Made by a program: the position numbers and the translations under genes
Part shown: positions 44,407-58,540 of the stretch, one piece after another
How the letters are laid out: each line of letters opens with the position of its first letter
Position numbering within the stretch: the first letter of the stretch is position 1
Assembly (NCBI RefSeq): GCF_000336385.2
Contig: NZ_HG424458.1
Coordinates: 33,505 to 97,504 of the forward strand
Source: Lysobacter antibioticus HS124
GTDB taxonomy: Bacteria; Pseudomonadota; Gammaproteobacteria; Xanthomonadales; Xanthomonadaceae
Reading direction: 5' to 3'
DNA: 64,000 nt
The notes under the pieces: model-generated
Seen by the model: only the letters and a program-made list of their open reading frames with translations
Database searches by the model: none
Told to the model about the DNA's origin: nothing

Positions 44407-46125
44407 TTACAACGCCTCGCGATGGGTGACGACCAACTGCACCGCTTCGCCGCCGCGATAGTCGTCCGGCTCCAGCCGATATGCGATCCGCACCCACGAC
44501 GGAGGTTTGTTGCCGTCCCAGCCGCCGAACTCGATCGCGTTCAGCCGCAGGCCGTCGCGGCCGAGTTCGAGCTTGAGGTGACGCTCGCCGATCACCCGCC
44601 ACGACAGCACTTCGAATTCGCCGTCGAATTGCGGCTCGGGAAAACCCTGCCCCCAGGGGCCGCCGTCGCGCAGGCATTCGGCGTGGCGACGGTCGAACTC
44701 GGCCGGTTGCAGTTCGCCGTCGCTGAGGATGTCGGCCTGCAGCAGCTCCGGGGTCAGCAGGCGCTGCGCGCAGGCTTCGAAGGCCACCCGGAACGCGTCG
44801 AAAGCCTCGCGCCGCAGCGACAGGCCGGCGGCCATGGCGTGGCCGCCGAAGCGTTCGATCAGTTCGGGATGCCGCGCGGCCACGTCGGCCAGCGCGTCGC
44901 GGATATGGAAGCCCGGGATCGAGCGCGCCGAGCCGCGCAGTTGGTCGCTGCCGGGCTCGGCCGGGGCGAACGCGATCGCGGGGCGGTGCAGCCGCTCCTT
45001 CATCTTCGAGGCGACCAGGCCGACCACGCCGGGATGCCAGTCCTCGTCGTAAAGGCATACCGCCAGCGGCGCGCTGTGGGCGTCGAGGGCCACGCGCGCG
45101 AAGGCGGCCTGCGCCTCGTCGGTCATCTGCTGCTGCACCGCGCGGCGTTCGGCGTTGATCTCGTTCAGGGTGGCGGCGATCTCGCGCGCCTGGCGGGCAT
45201 CGTCGGTAAGCAAGCACTCGATGCCGAGCGCCATGTCTTCCAGTCGCCCGGCGGCATTGAGCCGCGGCCCCACCGCGTAGCCGATGTCGGCCGCGGTCAG
45301 CCGCCGGTAATCGCGCTGCGACACCTCGATCAGCGCGCGCAGGCCGGCGCAGCCTTGGCCCGCGCGCAGGCGGCGCAGGCCGGCGGCGACCAGGGCGCGG
45401 TTGTTGGTGTCCAGCGGCACCAGGTCGGCGACCGTGCCGACCGCGACCAGGTCCAGCAGCGCGCTCAGGTCCGGGCCCTTGCCGTCGGCGAAGACGCCAG
45501 CCTCGCGCAGGCGGCGCCGCAGCGCCAACAGCACGTAGAACATCACCCCGACGCCGGCCAGCATCTTGCTCGGGAAACCGTCGCCGGGCTGGTTGGGGTC
45601 GACGATGGCGTCGGCCTCGGGCAGGCGCTCGCCGGGCAGATGATGGTCGGTGACCAGCACCTGCCAGCCGCGCGCGCGCGCCGCGGCGATGCCGGCATGG
45701 CAGGCGATGCCATGGTCGACGGTGACCAGCAGATCGGGCTGCAGCGACGCCAGTTCGTCGACCAGCGCGGGCGACAGCCCATAACCGTGCACGATGCGGT
45801 TCGGCACCGCATGCGATACGCGCTGCGCGCCGAGCATGCGCAGGCCGCGCACGCCGACCGCGCAGGCGGTGGCGCCGTCGCAGTCGAAATCCCCGACCAC
45901 CAGGATATGGCGCTGCACCGCGATCGCCTCGGCCAGCAACTGCGTCGCCCGTTCCAGCCCGAGCAGTCCGTCGGGCGGCAGCAGCTGGGTCAGCTTGGGC
46001 TGTGCGCGGGCCGCGTCGGTGGCGCCGCGCGCGGCGTAGATGCGCTGCAGCAGCGGCGGAATGCTGTCGGGAAAATCGCCCGCGCCGATCGGCGGGCGGC
46101 GACGCAGACGCGCAGCCGGCTTCAT
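44407..46125 (-). CDS. recJ: Single-stranded-DNA-specific exonuclease RecJ
   Basis: A 572-residue 5'-3' single-strand exonuclease used in recombination and mismatch repair. I chose the ATG at 46125 (MKPAARLRRRP), which overlaps the stop of the upstream gene as ATGA. The DHH phosphoesterase motifs are present: VGDFDCDGATA, VTVDHGI and VTDHHLPGERLPEADAIVDP. The DHHA1 part has FGGHAMAAGLSL, and the C-terminal OB-like domain ends the protein. All metal-binding motifs look intact and the length is normal. Confidence 0.97.
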   Translation of the reverse strand: MKPAARLRRRPPIGAGDFPDSIPPLLQRIYAARGATDAARAQPKLTQLLPPDGLLGLERATQLLAEAIAVQRHILVVGDFDCDGATACAVGVRGLRMLGAQRVSHAVPNRIVHGYGLSPALVDELASLQPDLLVTVDHGIACHAGIAAARARGWQVLVTDHHLPGERLPEADAIVDPNQPGDGFPSKMLAGVGVMFYVLLALRRRLREAGVFADGKGPDLSALLDLVAVGTVADLVPLDTNNRALVAAGLRRLRAGQGCAGLRALIEVSQRDYRRLTAADIGYAVGPRLNAAGRLEDMALGIECLLTDDARQAREIAATLNEINAERRAVQQQMTDEAQAAFARVALDAHSAPLAVCLYDEDWHPGVVGLVASKMKERLHRPAIAFAPAEPGSDQLRGSARSIPGFHIRDALADVAARHPELIERFGGHAMAAGLSLRREAFDAFRVAFEACAQRLLTPELLQADILSDGELQPAEFDRRHAECLRDGGPWGQGFPEPQFDGEFEVLSWRVIGERHLKLELGRDGLRLNAIEFGGWDGNKPPSWVRIAYRLEPDDYRGGEAVQLVVTHREAL

Positions 46126-47072
46126 TGCGCCGGCTCGGCGTCCAGCAACGCGCGCAACGGCTTGCGCCAGAAGCGCCAGCGTTGCGAACGCGCCAGTTCG
46201 AAGCGTTCGCCGTCGGCGAAACCCAACACGGCGCGGTCGATGGCGCCGGCATCCAGCGCCTGCCCGATCGGCTCCAGCCAGTCGCGCTGCACCAGGGCCA
46301 GGTCGCGCATCGCGCGCAGGTCGAACAGGCCGGCGCCCTCCCCGCCGCTCCATCGCGGCGGCAGCGCTTCGGCGCGCACGCCGGCCAGCGCGCCGAACGC
46401 GGTCAGCGCTTCATCGTCGCTGAAGACTTCCGCGTAATCGCTGCGCACGTGGTCGGGCAGCACGCCCGCGCCCCAGAACCACAGCGAATTGATCGGCGCC
46501 AGCCCGGCGGCGATACGCTGAGCGTTGTGCGGATGATTGTGCAGCACCACCTGCGCTTCGCTGAGCAGGCCGCGCCAGCGCCGGCCTTCGGCGCCGTCGC
46601 CCTCGGGCAAGTGCTGGAACAGGTCCTCGCCCAGCGCCTGCTCCGGCGAGGCGAAGCGCGGCAAGCGCGCCTCGCGCGGCAGGCACAGGTACCAGCGGCT
46701 CGGGCTGGGCGCGTCGATCGGAAAACCGGCGTCGCCGAACAAGGGCCGCAGCGCCGGCAGCAAGGCGGCGCTGTCGCGTTCGCTCAGCGCCAGGGCCTGG
46801 CCGTAGGCGAGCAGGCGCGCGCCGTTGATGTCCGGGCGCACGTAGGCAGGGTCGGCGCGCAGCCAGGCCGCATGCGCGGCGTCGCCGGCATCGCGCTGAC
46901 GGGTCACCGCCGCAACCGGCCAGCCGCGCGGCAGGATGTCGAACGCGCGCGCGGCCTGATCGGCCGCCTCGACGCTACGGTCGGCGCGGCCGAGGCGGCG
47001 GCCGAAGGCCTCGCCGAAACGCTGGCCGCCGAAGCGCGCGCGCGCCGGCAACAGGACGGTGACGGAATTCAT
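46122..47072 (-). CDS. COG4255-like protein, often labelled phosphoglycerate mutase
   Basis: A 316-residue cytoplasmic protein of a family found beside recJ in Xanthomonads. It contains the family's INSLWFWGAGVLP segment, RWYLCLPREA, and LLSEAQVVLHNHPHNAQR. Annotations as phosphoglycerate mutase are common, but I see no mutase active-site motif, so the function is unknown. It is coupled to recJ by an ATGA overlap and starts 16 nt after the greA stop, so the three genes probably form one transcript. Confidence 0.8.
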   Translation of the reverse strand: MNSVTVLLPARARFGGQRFGEAFGRRLGRADRSVEAADQAARAFDILPRGWPVAAVTRQRDAGDAAHAAWLRADPAYVRPDINGARLLAYGQALALSERDSAALLPALRPLFGDAGFPIDAPSPSRWYLCLPREARLPRFASPEQALGEDLFQHLPEGDGAEGRRWRGLLSEAQVVLHNHPHNAQRIAAGLAPINSLWFWGAGVLPDHVRSDYAEVFSDDEALTAFGALAGVRAEALPPRWSGGEGAGLFDLRAMRDLALVQRDWLEPIGQALDAGAIDRAVLGFADGERFELARSQRWRFWRKPLRALLDAEPAQ

Positions 47073-47088
47073 GCGCGCGGCGTCGGGC

Positions 47089-47565
47089 TCAGCCCTGGTA
47101 GCTGACGCCGACGATCTCGTACTCGCGGGTGCCGCCCGGCGCTTCGATGACGACGCTGTCGCCTTCGTTCTTGCCGATCAGGGCGCGCGCCACCGGCGAG
47201 GAGATCGCGATCAGGCCCTGCTTGATGTCGGCTTCCAGGTCGCCGACGATCTGGTAGGTCTTTTCCTCGTCGGTATCGACGTCGGCCAGTTCGACGATGG
47301 CGCCGAACACGACCTTGGAGCCGGCGTTGAGCTGGCTGATGTCGATGATCTGGGCATGCGACAGCTCGGCCTCGAGCTGCTTGATGCGGCCTTCGATGAA
47401 GCCCTGCTGTTCGCGGGCGGCATGGTACTCGGCGTTCTCCTTGAGGTCGCCGTGCGCGCGCGCTTCGGCGATCGCGTTGATCACCGCCGGCCGCTTGACC
47501 GTCTTGAGTTCGTCCAGCTCGGCGCGCAGACGCTGCGCGCCCTTCGCGGTCATGGGTGCTCTCAT
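47089..47565 (-). CDS. greA: Transcription elongation factor GreA
   Basis: A 158-residue factor that rescues backtracked RNA polymerase by stimulating transcript cleavage. The start ATG at 47565 follows GAGAGGAAGGCA. The N-terminal coiled coil carries the Gre signature ([20 protein letters not shown]) with the acidic tip residues. The C-terminal FKBP-like domain includes [30 protein letters not shown] in parts. It lies between carB and the COG4255 gene. Confidence 0.98.
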   Translation of the reverse strand: MRAPMTAKGAQRLRAELDELKTVKRPAVINAIAEARAHGDLKENAEYHAAREQQGFIEGRIKQLEAELSHAQIIDISQLNAGSKVVFGAIVELADVDTDEEKTYQIVGDLEADIKQGLIAISSPVARALIGKNEGDSVVIEAPGGTREYEIVGVSYQG

Positions 47566-47747
47566 TGCCTTCCTCTCGCCGGACGCCGCCGGCCCATCGT
47601 GTGTGACTGTAACGGCATTGTGCCGGGAACAGGCCGGCTTGGCACCCCGCTGCGGGGCGCCTGCGTGGAACGTGTGACCGATCGCGGGGATTTGCGCCTC
47701 GCCTGCGCCGGCCTGGCCGGCCGCAGGGCGTTTCGCCGTGGCGCGTA

Positions 47748-47769
47748 CGCCGGCGCGGACGCGCCGGCG
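47748..47769 (-). other. GC-rich hairpin after carB
   Basis: CGCCGGCGCG and CGCGCCGGCG pair perfectly over 10 bp with a 2-nt spacer, 24 nt after the carB stop. There is no T run on the minus strand, so it is not a classical terminator. The rest of 47566-47792 holds no gene. Confidence 0.5.
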
Positions 47770-47792
47770 AACGGCCCCTGTCGCGGCCTCGC

Positions 47793-51038
<3,246 letters not shown>

Positions 51039-51045
51039 GTGATCC

Positions 51046-51492
51046 TCAGTAAAGTCGTTCCTGCCACGTCTCGGGGACGCGCCAGGTGATCTGGTCGGGC
51101 GATCGCGCATCGATCGCCCCGTGGTCGACCGCGGCGCGAACCTCGCGCTGCATCGCGGCCCAGGTCGGAGCGGCGGCGCCGAGGCGCGCGCCGATCCGGT
51201 TGTTGTGGGCGTCCATCGCCCGGCTCGGGTTGCCCTCGCCGCCCCGCTCCATCACCGCCGTGACCCAGTCCACGCAGCGCGGCGACAAGGTGTAGGCGAC
51301 GACCGCGCTGGCCAGGCTGTGCCGGTAGGCATCCGCCGGGCCGTTGCGTCCGCCCGGCAGATTCGCGCCGAACCACTGCGCATACACCGCGCTCAGCACG
51401 AACGCCGGGTAGGCGGCGAGCAGCGCCAGCACCGCCAACGCGGGCCGGCGCCAGCGGCGTCGGCGCAACGGCGGCGAGGCCAGCGCGCTCAC
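51046..51492 (-). CDS. Small membrane-anchored protein between carA and carB (DUF6973-like)
   Basis: A 148-residue protein. The likely start is GTG at 51492, which overlaps the upstream stop as GTGA. One N-terminal hydrophobic segment ([24 protein letters not shown]) should anchor it in the inner membrane or act as a signal. The rest contains [18 protein letters not shown] and [17 protein letters not shown], which resemble the RH and DxHNNxxG motifs of the DUF6973 family. Function is unknown. The stop is 7 nt before the carB start, so it lies inside the car operon. Confidence 0.7.
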   Translation of the reverse strand: MSALASPPLRRRRWRRPALAVLALLAAYPAFVLSAVYAQWFGANLPGGRNGPADAYRHSLASAVVAYTLSPRCVDWVTAVMERGGEGNPSRAMDAHNNRIGARLGAAAPTWAAMQREVRAAVDHGAIDARSPDQITWRVPETWQERLY

Positions 51493-52063
51493 AGTTGCAC
51501 CATCTCCACCCCGCAGCGGCTCAGGCTCTGCAAGCGCAGCCATTGCTTGGCCGTTGCGGAGGGCGCCGCGAACGGCGTCGCCTTGCCCAGCGCTTCGGCC
51601 GCCGGGCTGTCGAGATAGGCCAGCACCTGCTTCTGTTCCGAAGGCGACAGCGACTCGAAGAACGTGTCCAGCCCCGGGTCCGAATGCAGGGCCGCCGGCA
51701 CCGAATCCAACAGCGCCTGGCGCGCGTGGGCGAAAAACTTGCGTCCGGCCGGGGTAGCGGCGAACCGCAGCACGTACTGCACATGCCGCTGGTCGCCGAT
51801 GCTGGCCGCCATCGCCCGCCGCTGGTCCGCCTGCAGCACCGGCTGCAGCAGCCCGCGCACGCAGGCCTTCTGCGCCGGCGTGTAGCGGCTGTACTTCGGG
51901 TGGCGGGTGAAATACCCGTCGAAAATCCTGTCGATCGCCGCCTTGAAGCCGAGCACCTCCATCAGGCGCGCGGTCTGGGCATCGCTCGGCGGCACCGCCC
52001 ACGCCATGGCCATCGGCGCCGCAACCAGCGCCGAGACCATGAGGGACAGCACCAGCGCGATTT

Positions 52064-52067
<4 letters not shown>
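51489..52067 (-). CDS. DUF2059-like secreted protein between carA and carB
   Basis: A 192-residue protein with a signal peptide ([24 protein letters not shown]). The mature part is helical, with [21 protein letters not shown], and [26 protein letters not shown], in keeping with the DUF2059 pattern of a start LL..........Y...F and a FY.SP.G..... segment. Function is unknown. The ATG at 52067 overlaps the carA stop (ATGA), and its own stop overlaps the next start, so translation is coupled across three genes. Confidence 0.72.
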
Positions 52068-53188
<1,121 letters not shown>

Positions 53189-53605
53189 GGGGGTCGCCTT
53201 GGCTGCCGAAGGATCTGATCCCGTGCGCGACTGCGGCAGAACGCAAGTTGCAGCAAAGCGCGGACGCGGTGCTGGACCGGTCCGGCGTTCGGGATTCAGG
53301 CGAGCCGGAATTGTAGCGGCGAAGGCCTCCGGGCGCCAGCGTTTGCGCAGCCGGATTCGTCCCGGGCCGGCCTCGGCGCGGCCCGATCGCGACCGCCGTT
53401 CAGGCGCTTGCGCGCGCCGGCCGCCGCGCGGCGGGCGCCCATACGGGCGCCCTCGACGCCGGCGCGGCCGGCCAAAAAAACCCCTCCCGGCTGCGCCCTG
53501 CCCCGTTCCGGCGAGGTTCGCGACGGCCCGCGCCGGCCGCCTCGCCGGCTCAGCCGGGGAGGCCCGGGCCCGCGCGGCCCGGGCCGGCGGCCGGTGCCAC
53601 GGCGT
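53189..53605. other. carA upstream region and protease downstream region
   Basis: No gene is seen in these 417 nt. A strong hairpin (53561-53570 with 53576-53585, GGCCCGGGCC arms) lies just after the protease stop. Further along the minus strand an A run at 53476-53482 gives a T run. The carA promoter should lie near 53200-53300 but no clear -35/-10 was assigned. Confidence 0.5.
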
Positions 53606-54541
53606 TCACGTTCCCAGCGAGGGCTTGTAGGTCGCGACCAGGTCCTGCATGCGGATGCTCTGGTCGTCGGAGAACGTGTTCATGCACGAATCGTAGCTGT
53701 AATCCATGAAGTTGGTGATCGGGTCCAGGCCGCCGCCCGGGCAACTGTCGCGGCCGACCGGACAGCCGGAGCTGGGGCTGGCCTGCGGCGGCGTGTCGGC
53801 CACGTAGTCGCCCGGCTCGCTGCAACCGCCCTCGAAAGTGTGCTCCAGGCCGAGGTGATGGCCGACCTCGTGGGTGACGGTGTCGCCTTCGTTGTAGTTG
53901 GTCGAGGCGCCGCCCGGCAGCGAGGAATGCAGCACGACCACGCCGTGGCGCTTGGACGACTCGGGATAGCTGTCGGGCAGATAGGCGTAACCCAGGTAGC
54001 CGCCGGGCTTGCAGGTGTAGATGTTGACGTTGCGCGCCGGGTTCACCGCCAGCGCGTTCTTCATCTTCATCTCGTTGCTGAGGCAGTTGCCGTACCAGGT
54101 GTTGTTCTTGGTCCGCGTTACTCCGGCCAGGACGAACTGGAAGCCGCGCCCGGCGTAGGCGGCGTTGAGCACCTGCATCTGCTGGGCGATGCGCGCGTCG
54201 CTGACGTCGCCGGTGTTGTCGGTGCGGGTGACCACGTGGAACCAGACCGGCACGGTCTTGCTCGCGGCGCCCGCGCCCCACGCGCCGTTGCGCAACGGCG
54301 AGGCGGCGCGCAGTTGCTGCAGGCGGCGCTCGACGTCGCGCCGGCGTTGCGGCGTCGACGCCGGTGCGCCGCAGCGCAGGCCCTCGCGCTGGAAACCGTG
54401 TTCGTCGACGATCTGGATCAGCGGCTGGCGCTGGTAGCCGTCGGCGCCGGCCAGCACGGTTTCGACGTCGCCGGCGGCGGCCGGCCCGACCAGCAGCGAC
54501 GCGGCGAAAGCACCGGCCACGAACATCCCGTTCTTGCCCAT
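53606..54541 (-). CDS. Secreted zinc metalloprotease, M43 (pappalysin/cytophagalysin) family
   Basis: A 311-residue secreted protease. The signal peptide (MFVAGAFAASLLVGPAAAG) is followed by a propeptide of about 70 residues and the catalytic domain. The zinc site is HEVGHHLGLEHTF (about 224-236), the extended HExxHxxGxxH motif of metzincins. The downstream segment ends with DPITNFMDYSYDSCMNTFSDDQ, whose NFMDY Met matches the M43 Met-turn. Several Cys residues suggest disulphides in the mature form. Gene is monocistronic, between dapB and carA, and probably acts in extracellular protein breakdown. Confidence 0.93.
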   Translation of the reverse strand: MGKNGMFVAGAFAASLLVGPAAAGDVETVLAGADGYQRQPLIQIVDEHGFQREGLRCGAPASTPQRRRDVERRLQQLRAASPLRNGAWGAGAASKTVPVWFHVVTRTDNTGDVSDARIAQQMQVLNAAYAGRGFQFVLAGVTRTKNNTWYGNCLSNEMKMKNALAVNPARNVNIYTCKPGGYLGYAYLPDSYPESSKRHGVVVLHSSLPGGASTNYNEGDTVTHEVGHHLGLEHTFEGGCSEPGDYVADTPPQASPSSGCPVGRDSCPGGGLDPITNFMDYSYDSCMNTFSDDQSIRMQDLVATYKPSLGT

Positions 54542-54558
54542 GATCTGCCTCCCGAAAA

Positions 54559-54590
54559 GTGAAAACGCCGCGGGTCCGCGGCGCTTTCAC
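54559..54590 (-). terminator. Intrinsic terminator of dapB
   Basis: GTGAAA/TTTCAC and CGCCGCGG/CCGCGGCG arms form a strong stem with a short loop, with T-rich sequence (TTTTCACTTTTC) following on the minus strand. It lies about 70 nt after the dapB stop and 18 nt before the protease start. Confidence 0.8.
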
Positions 54591-54659
54591 TGTGCTCCGG
54601 CGCCGGCTGCGCCGGCCGCGCGATTCGCGCCGCAGGCCCGGCACGGAGCGCGGGCGGCA

Positions 54660-55385
54660 TCACAGATTGGGAAACATCAGCTCGGCCAGGCCGTAGCGCC
54701 CTGGCGCCTGGTGCGCCACCCGCAGCGCCGCCTCCAGCGCGCCGCGAGCGAAGATGTCGCGGTTGGTGGCGCGGTGGATCAGCTCCAGGCGTTCGCCGGC
54801 CGCGGCGAACTGCACCGTATGTTCGCCGACGATGTCGCCGGCGCGCAGGCTGGCGTAATGCGGCGCCGCGCCGCGACCGATCTCCGCCGCCGCGCCGAGG
54901 TGCAAAGCCGTGCCCGAGGGCGCGTCGAGCTTGCGGGTGTGGTGCGCCTCGATCACGTCGCAGTCCCAGCCCGGCAACGCAGCGGCGGCGCGCCGCACCA
55001 GTTCGGTCAGCACCGCCACGCCAAGGCTGTAGTTGGCCGCCCACACCACCGCGATGCCGCTGGCAGCCTCGTTGATCGCCGCGTTCTGGGCCGAGCTCAG
55101 GCCGGTGGTGCCCGAGACCAAGGCCTTGCCGCGGCGCGCGCACAACGCCAACACCGGGTCGAAGCCCTGCGGCAGGCTGAAATCGATCGCCACGTCGAAC
55201 TCCGGCGCGCCGTCGAGCTCGGCGGAGGCGAACTGCGGCACCCCGTCGACCACCCGTTGGGTCGGCTGCGAACGCGAGAAGGCGGCGACGACCTGCAGGT
55301 CGTCGCGCTCGGCCGCCAGACGCAACAAGGCCTGGCCCATGCGCCCGGAGGCGCCGTGAATCAACAGTCGTAGGGGTGCGCTCAT
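54660..55385 (-). CDS. dapB: 4-hydroxy-tetrahydrodipicolinate reductase
   Basis: A 241-residue NAD(P)H-dependent reductase of lysine and diaminopimelate synthesis. The Rossmann nucleotide-binding motif is IHGASGRMGQAL at the N-terminus. The catalytic motif EAHHTRKLDAPSGTALHLG contains the His-His pair and the K..APSGTA loop. The C-terminal domain has HRATNRDIFARGALEAAL and ends in GRYGLAELMF. It is a little shorter than E. coli DapB but all active-site motifs are kept. Confidence 0.97.
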   Translation of the reverse strand: MSAPLRLLIHGASGRMGQALLRLAAERDDLQVVAAFSRSQPTQRVVDGVPQFASAELDGAPEFDVAIDFSLPQGFDPVLALCARRGKALVSGTTGLSSAQNAAINEAASGIAVVWAANYSLGVAVLTELVRRAAAALPGWDCDVIEAHHTRKLDAPSGTALHLGAAAEIGRGAAPHYASLRAGDIVGEHTVQFAAAGERLELIHRATNRDIFARGALEAALRVAHQAPGRYGLAELMFPNL

Positions 55386-55436
55386 GCGCTTACGCTACCG
55401 GCTGCGCCGCCGCAACGGCAAGCGCAGCGGCGAGCT

Positions 55437-57371
55437 TCATTGCTGGTAGACCACCTGCGCCTTCAGGTTCGGCCGCACTTTACGCGCGAAATCGCGATAG
55501 GTCCGGTTGTACTCGTTGCTGCACACCGGACCGGCGGTCGCATCCTCGATCACCCGGCTCGCCTCCAGCACCTGGCCGTCGAGCTTGTAGCGCGCCACGT
55601 AGCTGGAATCGCCGGAGCGCAGGCTCAGGTCCGGCGGCACGGCGATGACCTTGACCGTCTTGGGGAACTCGATCCGGTAGATCTCCTCCGAGCGGCCGCC
55701 GCCGCAGGTGCCGTCGCCGGTCAGGGTGTCCAGCGCATCGGCGCCGGCGCTGCCGGTCAACGCCGACACCGGCATCGGATTGAAGAACAAGGGGCCGAGC
55801 GGGAACGCACCCGGCATCGGCATCGCTTCCTTGACCTCGAACTCGGCACGGTAGCGATGCTCGGCGCGCAAGGGCTTGGGGTCGTCCTGGGTGAAGCTGC
55901 CTTCTGCGGTGAGGCCGCTGGACTGGAACATCTTCTTGACCAGGCCCTTGGCGTCCTCGGCGCTGAGTTCGCGCAGGCCGGCGCGGCTGCTGATCGCCGG
56001 CAGGCCGGCCAGCTCGACCTCGACCTGGCCCTTGACCGAACCGTCCTCGAGGATGACCAGCCGGCTGACCATGCGCTGGCGGTTGCGCAGCGGCGCAAAG
56101 CCCGGTGTGCGTGCGGCCAGTTCCGGCCGGTCGATGCGCAGCACCGGCTTGCCGGCGACGACCGCCGGCAGCTCGCCGAAGGGAATGCCCTTGGCGGTCG
56201 CATCGACGTACAGGTCCAGCCCCGGCAGATAGTTCAGCACGTGGTTGACGCTGGCCACCACCGGCACCGACGGCAGGCTGTAGACGTTGCCGGCGTTGAT
56301 CAAGGCCTGGGTCGATTCGATGCCCTTGGCCGACAGCAGCGCCTGCAGCAGGGTGGCGTGGTCTTTGCAATCGCCGAGGCGGTTATCGAGCACGAAGGCC
56401 TGATCGCGCGGCACCACCGCGCCCAGGCCGATGCAGTTGCCGCCGTAGTTGATCTGGGTCGACACCCATTCGTACAGCGCCTGAGCCACCTCGCGCGGGG
56501 CGGTCTTGCCGGCGGCGATCTCGTCGGCCAGCTTGCGCACGCGCGCGCTGGGCTCGGCCTTGGGCAAGGCCCGCGCGGCATAGGCCCGGGCGATGTCGGC
56601 GTAGCCCGGGAAGGTCGAGAACGCGAACCCCGGGAAGCGCTCGACCTGGTACACCGAGTAGTCGTGGGTCTCGTCCTCGACCGGCTCGCGGTTCTGGTAG
56701 CTCCACTCGATCAGGCGGCGGCCGCCGGCGACCTCATCGCGCACGGTTTTCAGCCCGCCGAAACCGCGCGCCTGCGCGGTCATCGCCGCCGGAGCGTCGA
56801 TGCGCACGCGCACGTCGCCGTAGTAACGCTCGCTGCCGCCGAAACTTTCGATTTCGGAAAAATGCCCGTCGAACATCGGCTGGGTCGCGGTCAGGCGGTA
56901 ATCGAGTACCACCGTGTCGCCGACCGCGACGTCGGGGAACACCACGCTGGTCGTGGCCTGGTCGGAAAACGCCGGGCCGCCGCCGGCGCGCCCTTCGTTG
57001 GTCTCGACCTGATAGTTCGACTTGGGCACGTCGACCCGGCGTCCGTCGGCCTTCTGGGTGTAGGCGGCGATCACGTCCAGGCGCTGCAGGCTGGCGCTGT
57101 AGCCGATCGAGCGGTGCTTGGCCGACTCGACCGCGCGCTCCTCCAGCACCTTCACCGCCATCTCCCGGCGTTCGGCATAGGCGCCGTTGGGTTCGACGCG
57201 GTAATCGACGTGCAGGCGCTCGATCCGCATCGGCTCGGCTTCGGCGGCCTTGGCCTTCGGCGCCTGCGCGGACGCGGCGGGCGCTGGATTCTGGGTCGTT
57301 TGTGCGCCGGCGGCAGCGGCCAGCAGGCTCAATGCGATCGCGGCCGACAGCCGCAACACGATGATAGGCAT
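55437..57371 (-). CDS. Secreted DUF3857 / transglutaminase-like protein
   Basis: A 644-residue exported protein. The signal peptide is IVLRLSAAIALSLLAAAAGAQ. The DUF3857 domain spans about 45-230, with VAVGDTVVLDYRLTATQPMF and EWSYQNREPVEDE. A transglutaminase-like domain follows (about 260-380): VAQALYEWVSTQINYGG with the C(I)GLGAVVPRDQAFVL stretch, and LGDCKDHATLLQALLSAKGI carrying the catalytic Cys. A beta-rich C-terminal domain completes the protein. Family function is poorly known; cross-linking, proteolysis or a structural role are possible. It is 51 nt upstream of dapB on the same strand. Confidence 0.9.
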   Translation of the reverse strand: MPIIVLRLSAAIALSLLAAAAGAQTTQNPAPAASAQAPKAKAAEAEPMRIERLHVDYRVEPNGAYAERREMAVKVLEERAVESAKHRSIGYSASLQRLDVIAAYTQKADGRRVDVPKSNYQVETNEGRAGGGPAFSDQATTSVVFPDVAVGDTVVLDYRLTATQPMFDGHFSEIESFGGSERYYGDVRVRIDAPAAMTAQARGFGGLKTVRDEVAGGRRLIEWSYQNREPVEDETHDYSVYQVERFPGFAFSTFPGYADIARAYAARALPKAEPSARVRKLADEIAAGKTAPREVAQALYEWVSTQINYGGNCIGLGAVVPRDQAFVLDNRLGDCKDHATLLQALLSAKGIESTQALINAGNVYSLPSVPVVASVNHVLNYLPGLDLYVDATAKGIPFGELPAVVAGKPVLRIDRPELAARTPGFAPLRNRQRMVSRLVILEDGSVKGQVEVELAGLPAISSRAGLRELSAEDAKGLVKKMFQSSGLTAEGSFTQDDPKPLRAEHRYRAEFEVKEAMPMPGAFPLGPLFFNPMPVSALTGSAGADALDTLTGDGTCGGGRSEEIYRIEFPKTVKVIAVPPDLSLRSGDSSYVARYKLDGQVLEASRVIEDATAGPVCSNEYNRTYRDFARKVRPNLKAQVVYQQ

Positions 57372-57765
57372 CCTTTCGTCCCCGTTTCCCTGAAAGACGG
57401 CGCCGGACCGCGTCCGCGCACCGCGCCGCGATGGCGGCGCGCCTGTTCTACCACATCGCCGCGACGCCGCAAGCGGTCGCGAACGATGACGGATCGAGGC
57501 ACATTGAATCGGCGGCCTGGGGTCGCGGTCGCGGCTTGCGACCGAAGGACATTCCCGCGGGACCTCGCTCCTACCCCGAGGACGCGGTTTCGATCGGTGG
57601 CAAGGCGTCCGACGGCGCTGCGCGTCCCGGGTCGCGGCTTACGCCGCTCCTACAGGAAGCGGCGACGCCCTGCCGTTCCTCCACAACGCTTCGGCCGCTC
57701 CCCCCTTTTTTAAAAGGGGCCAGGGGACTTGCCTTTGCTGTTGCTTTCGCTTCCGCGCCCCCTGC
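57372..57765. repeat. Intergenic region with REP-like elements and a CCCCTTTT inverted repeat
   Basis: No gene is seen. Two related elements read GTCGCGGCTTGCGACCG (about 57525) and GTCGCGGCTTACGCCGCTCC (about 57632), the second followed by TACAGG; this form is common between genes in this family. At 57698-57716 an inverted repeat of C4T4-A4G4 type follows, then CAGGGGACTTG, which in inverse order resembles a stretch near 43740. Confidence 0.7.
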
Positions 57766-58287
57766 TCAAGGCCGGTGGAACTGCGCCAGCGAGCGGCGCA
57801 GCGAACCGCCGTCGGGCGAGATCAGGTCGGCAATGCGCCAGCAGCCGCGCTCGTGGACGAACAGCAGTTGCGCGCTGCGCTCGCTGCGTTCCTCGCCCAG
57901 GTCGAAGCGATAGGCCACGCGCACGCGATCCCTGCCCTCCGCCTCGAAGCGCGGGTTCGCGGCCTCGCCGTCTTGCGCGCCGAGCCAGGGATCGGCGTCG
58001 ATCGCGCACAGCTCGCCACCGTCGCGGCAGGCATGCTCGCTGCGCAGCAACGCCAACAAGGGCGCGGCGACGACGTCGCCCAGGCGCTGCGGCGCCTGGT
58101 CCCAGAACAGGTAGTGCGAGCGATAGAAGGACTGCGCCACCGCCGTCGGCGTGGCGCCGCTGCAGGCGGCCGCAGCCGGCAATGCGGCCGCCAACGCCAA
58201 CACGAAGGCGACTGCCCTCGCCGCCCGGCGGGCGAGCGCAGGCCGCGCGATCGGTGTCCGGTTCGGCGTTGCGTGGCGTAGCGGCAT
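57766..58287 (-). CDS. Small secreted protein of unknown function
   Basis: A 173-residue protein. The start at 58287 has GGAG 7 nt upstream and gives a signal peptide (ARRAARAVAFVLALAAALPAAAAC). A lipobox-like context AAAAC is present but lacks the usual Leu. The mature part has VAQSFYRSHYLFWDQAPQRL, a SEHACRDGGELCAIDADPWLGAQD segment and FVHERGCWRIADLISPDGGSLRR, resembling DUF3828-type proteins. Function is unknown. It is followed on the same strand by the REP region and the DUF3857 gene. Confidence 0.75.
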   Translation of the reverse strand: MPLRHATPNRTPIARPALARRAARAVAFVLALAAALPAAAACSGATPTAVAQSFYRSHYLFWDQAPQRLGDVVAAPLLALLRSEHACRDGGELCAIDADPWLGAQDGEAANPRFEAEGRDRVRVAYRFDLGEERSERSAQLLFVHERGCWRIADLISPDGGSLRRSLAQFHRP

Positions 58288-58540
58288 CAGGGACTCCGTG
58301 TCGATGGGAACGAGGCAGCGAGCGTTCGGCGAGGCGCTGCGGATCGCGACGCCTTGCTCTCGGGCGTGCTTTCTAGCACATCGCTGCGTTCCTGCCCGCC
58401 GGCGCGCGCAAGCCGCCACATCGAGCGAAGAATCGTATCGAACCGGATGCAGAGGCCGCGGCCGATAGTCTGCGGGTTGCCGCATCGCGCCTGCGTTTCA
58501 GCACCTCGCGCGGGCCGGTGTCGACACTGTCGGGAGCGCC